NCBI RefSeq assembly: GCF_003201595.1 | Contig: NZ_QJJS01000001.1 | Span: forward strand, 310,001-374,000 | DNA length: 64,000 nucleotides | Source of the DNA: Sphaerotilus hippei | GTDB lineage: Bacteria > Pseudomonadota > Gammaproteobacteria > Burkholderiales > Burkholderiaceae_C | Reading direction: 5' to 3' | Part shown: positions 61,620-64,000 of the stretch, one piece after another | How the letters are laid out: each line of letters starts with the position of its first letter | Numbering within the stretch: the first letter of the stretch is position 1 | Notes under the pieces: model-generated | Told to the model about the DNA's origin: nothing | What the model saw: the letters and a program-made list of their open reading frames with translations, nothing else | Databases searched by the model: none | Position numbers and translations under genes: made by a program

Positions 61620-62764
61620 GCGCGGTGCCGACCGTCGGCCCGCCGCTGTGGCTGCTGGCGGAGGTGACCTACCGCTGTCCGCTGCACTGCGTGTTCTGCT
61701 ACAACCCGATCGACCTGGCCGACACCGGGCGCGCCGACGAGCTGTCGACCGCCGACTGGCTGCGCGTGCTGCGCGAGGCGAGGGCGCTGGGCGCGGTGCA
61801 GTGCGGCTTCTCGGGCGGCGAGCCGCTGATGCGCGAGGACCTCGAGGACCTGATCGCCGAGGCCCGCCGGCTGGGGTATTACACCAACCTGCTGACCTCG
61901 GGCGTCGGCCTGAGCCCCGAGCGTGCCGCGTCGCTGAAGGCCGCCGGGCTCGACCACGTGCAGCTCAGCTTCCAGGACTCGACCCGTGAGCTGAACGATT
62001 TCCTCAGCCACACGAAGACCTTCCAGCTCAAGCAGGGCGTGGGCGAGCTGATCAAGTCGCACGGCTGGCCGATGGTGATGAACGTCGTCATCCACCGCCT
62101 CAACATCGATCACATCGACCGCATCATCGCGATGGCCGACGCGCTCGGCGCCGAGTACCTGGAGCTGGCCAATTCCCAGTACTACTCGTGGGCGCACCTG
62201 AACCGGGATCACCTGCTGCCCACCAGCGAGCAGATCCGCCGCGCCGAGGCCGTCACCGACGCCTGGCGCGAGAAGGTGGCCGACCGGATGAAGCTGTTCT
62301 TCGTGGCGCCCGACTACCACGAGGGCCAGCCCAAGAAGTGCATGAACGGCTGGGGCAACGTCTTCCTGACGGTCACGCCCGACGGCACCGCGTTGCCTTG
62401 CCACACCGCGAAGATGCTGCCCGGGCTGGCCTTCCCGAACGTGCGTGACCACGACGTGCGCCACATCTGGCACGACAGCGAGGGCTTCAACCGCTACCGC
62501 GGCACCGGCTGGATGAAGGGCGCCTGCGCCACCTGCCCGGACCAGCAGAAGGACCTCGGCGGCTGCCGCTGCCAGGCCTTCCTGCTGACGGGCGATCCGG
62601 CCGCGACCGACCCGGTCTGTCCGAAGAGCGAGCGCCACGGGATCGTGCAGGCGGCGGTGGCCGCGGCCGATGCCGGCGAGGTACCGACGCGTCCGCTGGT
62701 GTTCCGCGATCCGAAGTCTTCCCGCCTGTTGACGCACCCTGGCGCGGGCCCTCGAACTTCCTGA
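61616..62764 (+). CDS. pqqE: PqqA peptide cyclase PqqE (radical SAM)
   Basis: Radical SAM enzyme forming the Glu-Tyr carbon-carbon bond in PqqA, 382 residues. The SAM cluster cysteines are C21, C25 and C28 in CPLHCVFC, with the GGEP motif in GFSGGEPLM. The C-terminal SPASM domain has cysteines in KKCMNGWGN, ALPCHTAK, KGACATCPDQQ, GGCRCQAF and DPVCPKS for auxiliary clusters. It ends the pqqABCDE operon; no pqqF protease is adjacent. Confidence 0.97.
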   Translation: MSAVPTVGPPLWLLAEVTYRCPLHCVFCYNPIDLADTGRADELSTADWLRVLREARALGAVQCGFSGGEPLMREDLEDLIAEARRLGYYTNLLTSGVGLSPERAASLKAAGLDHVQLSFQDSTRELNDFLSHTKTFQLKQGVGELIKSHGWPMVMNVVIHRLNIDHIDRIIAMADALGAEYLELANSQYYSWAHLNRDHLLPTSEQIRRAEAVTDAWREKVADRMKLFFVAPDYHEGQPKKCMNGWGNVFLTVTPDGTALPCHTAKMLPGLAFPNVRDHDVRHIWHDSEGFNRYRGTGWMKGACATCPDQQKDLGGCRCQAFLLTGDPAATDPVCPKSERHGIVQAAVAAADAGEVPTRPLVFRDPKSSRLLTHPGAGPRTS

Positions 62765-62827
62765 CCAGGATCAAGTTCCAGCGCTGACACGAAGCCTACA
62801 GTGAGCCATCACAGCAAGGAACCGACC

Positions 62828-63271
62828 ATGTTCAAGCACCTTCTCGTCCCCGTCGATGGCTCCGAACTGTCGCTGCGTGCGATGGATTCCAGCATCGAGC
62901 TGGCCCGCCAGCTGGGCGCGCGCATCACCGCCTTCGTTGCCGAACCTGACGTGCCCCTGGCCGCGGTCAGTTCCAACCCGACGACCTTCGTCAAGCAGGT
63001 CGAGGCGCATCAGGCCAAGTCCGATGCCCACGCCCGCAACGTGCTGGGCGCGTTCGAGGAGCGTGCCAAGGCCGCCGGCATCACGTTCGTCGGCGAGACG
63101 CTGACCACCGTGGCCGTCGACAACGCCATCGTCGAGACCGCCGAGCGCTGCGACTGCGACCTGATCCTGATGGTCACCCACGGGCGTGGCGCCTTCGGTG
63201 AGCTGCTGTTCGGCTCGCACACCAAGAACGTGATGTCGCGCACCAAGCGCGCGGTGCTGGTCCTGCACTGA
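62828..63271 (+). CDS. Universal stress protein (UspA family)
   Basis: 147-residue stress protein from ATG 62828. It starts FKHLLVPVDGSELSLRAMDSSIELARQLG and has the ATP-binding type motif GRGAFGELLFGSHTKNVMSRTKRAVLVLH (G-2x-G-9x-G-S/T), so it is probably an ATP-binding Usp. It lies 63 bases after pqqE on the same strand but with its own Shine-Dalgarno AAGGAACC; a regulatory link to PQQ is not shown. Confidence 0.93.
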   Translation: MFKHLLVPVDGSELSLRAMDSSIELARQLGARITAFVAEPDVPLAAVSSNPTTFVKQVEAHQAKSDAHARNVLGAFEERAKAAGITFVGETLTTVAVDNAIVETAERCDCDLILMVTHGRGAFGELLFGSHTKNVMSRTKRAVLVLH

Positions 63272-63325
63272 GCCGTCGGCCGCCCGGCGCGCTCCGGCCC
63301 GGTGTTCACGCGCCGTGCCGACGGC
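63272..63325 (+). repeat. Long inverted repeat after the usp gene
   Basis: GCCGTCGG (63272-63279) and CCGACGGC (63318-63325) are perfect complements, enclosing a GC-rich segment directly after the usp stop. It lacks a T run, so it may be a weak terminator or a stabilising 3' hairpin. Confidence 0.4.
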
Positions 63326-63415
63326 CGGCAGCGTTCTCCTGATGGCAGACTGAAGGCGCGCGGAGCCGATCGGGTGCAGTGGTGCACCCTCGCCGCGCCC
63401 TGGAGGATCCTGCCC

Positions 63416-64000
63416 ATGCCTGCTGCCGTGCCCACGTCGCCCCACCTTCCTCGCATTGCCCTGGTGACCGGCGCGGGCAGCGGCATCGGCCGGGCCACGG
63501 CCCTGGCCCTCTGGCGCCAGGGCTGGACGGTCGTGCTGACCGGGCGTCGCCTCGAGACCCTGCAGGCCACGCTGGACCTCGCCCGCACCGAGCTCGACGT
63601 CGACCTGAGCGAGCGCAGCCTGCTGGTGAGCGCGGACGTCACCGACGAAGCGGCGGTGGCCGGGCTGTTCGAGACGATCCGCCTGCGTTTCGGCCGCCTC
63701 GACCTGCTGTTCAACAACGCGGGCCTCTTCACCCAGGGCGTGTCCATCGAGGACCTGAGCCTGCAGGCTTGGCGTGCCTCGGTCGACACCAACCTCACCG
63801 GCGTCTTCCTGTGCACCCGCGAGGCTTTCCGCCTGATGAAGGCCCAGCAGCCGCAGGGCGGGCGCATCGTCAACAACGGCTCCATCTCCGCCCACGCTCC
63901 CCGGCCGGGCTCGGTGGCCTACACCTCGACCAAACACGCGATCACCGGCCTGACCCGCACCGCCGCGCTGGACGGCCGGGCATGGAACATCGCGGTCGGG
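63416..64000 (+). CDS. Short-chain dehydrogenase/reductase (3' end outside window)
   Basis: Classical SDR cut off by the window end after 195 residues. The cofactor motif is ALVTGAGSGIGRATAL near residue 16, the NNAG motif is in LLFNNAGLF, the catalytic serine in VNNGSISAH and the YxxxK as YTSTK. The extension ASVDTNLTGVFLCTREAF is of the usual form. TGGAGG lies 9 bases before the ATG. The substrate is unknown. Confidence 0.9.
   Translation, partial: MPAAVPTSPHLPRIALVTGAGSGIGRATALALWRQGWTVVLTGRRLETLQATLDLARTELDVDLSERSLLVSADVTDEAAVAGLFETIRLRFGRLDLLFNNAGLFTQGVSIEDLSLQAWRASVDTNLTGVFLCTREAFRLMKAQQPQGGRIVNNGSISAHAPRPGSVAYTSTKHAITGLTRTAALDGRAWNIAVG

Overview
The window is one continuous, very GC-rich, gene-dense stretch of a bacterial chromosome. 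No plasmid, phage, insertion-sequence, tRNA, rRNA or CRISPR signal was seen. Gene content and order fit a betaproteobacterium of the order Burkholderiales, probably the Rubrivivax/Leptothrix/Sphaerotilus branch: kefB-kdsD-kdsC-lptC, glyQ-glyS-gmhB-plsC, the SWIB-domain protein, Bug-type binding proteins, the type 2 argC and the PrkA/YeaH/SpoVR trio. That placement is inferred from gene families, not from a marker gene.

Layout. 1-4.5 kb: envelope and LPS precursor genes (KefB-like antiporter, Kdo pathway KdsD and KdsC, LptC) followed by an SDR where lptA would be expected. 4.5-9.5 kb: RRM RNA-binding protein, MarC, a GMC oxidoreductase, a candidate 6S RNA, a TSUP exporter and an MBL-fold phosphodiesterase. 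9.7-12.3 kb: an FHA / PP2C phosphatase / Ser-Thr kinase signalling set. 12.3-16.3 kb: TerC, SWIB protein, ArgC, a small hydrolase and ParB without an adjacent ParA. 16.3-22.6 kb: prkA-yeaH-spoVR stress operon with sigma-54-like promoters, then a Crp-like regulator with a near-ideal cognate operator in front of a small DUF2892 membrane protein. 22.6-28.6 kb: a spermidine/putrescine-type ABC transporter operon with its own GntR regulator, divergent from a hydantoin/allantoin-type racemase; two copies of one operator lie in the shared intergenic region.

28.6-36 kb: a housekeeping block (YgjP-type peptidase, PlsC, GmhB, GlyS, GlyQ, a PH-like membrane protein, MurU-type nucleotidyltransferase). 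36-43.9 kb: transketolase and GAPDH, an acyltransferase, DUF445, a SPOR protein, BirA and a SET-domain methyltransferase. 44-49.5 kb: topoisomerase III, an orphan PIN protein, DUF1289, and an MHS transporter with a 46-residue companion. 49.6-52 kb: AhpF and AhpC peroxide defence. 52-57.2 kb: a LysR-controlled cluster (Bug binding protein, LeuC/LeuD-type hydratase, a fluoroacetate-dehalogenase-type hydrolase) that looks like an accessory carboxylate-utilisation island. 57.2-62.8 kb: a UhpB/NarL-type two-component system divergent from a complete pqqABCDE operon, which implies PQQ-dependent dehydrogenases elsewhere. 62.8-64 kb: a universal stress protein and a truncated SDR.

The most promising places for new biology are the LysR/TctC/LeuCD/dehalogenase cluster, the paired operators of the GntR/ABC/racemase system, the Crp-like regulator with its DUF2892 target, the pqqA leader hairpin and the candidate 6S RNA. 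All functional statements rest on reading motifs by eye; no database search was run.
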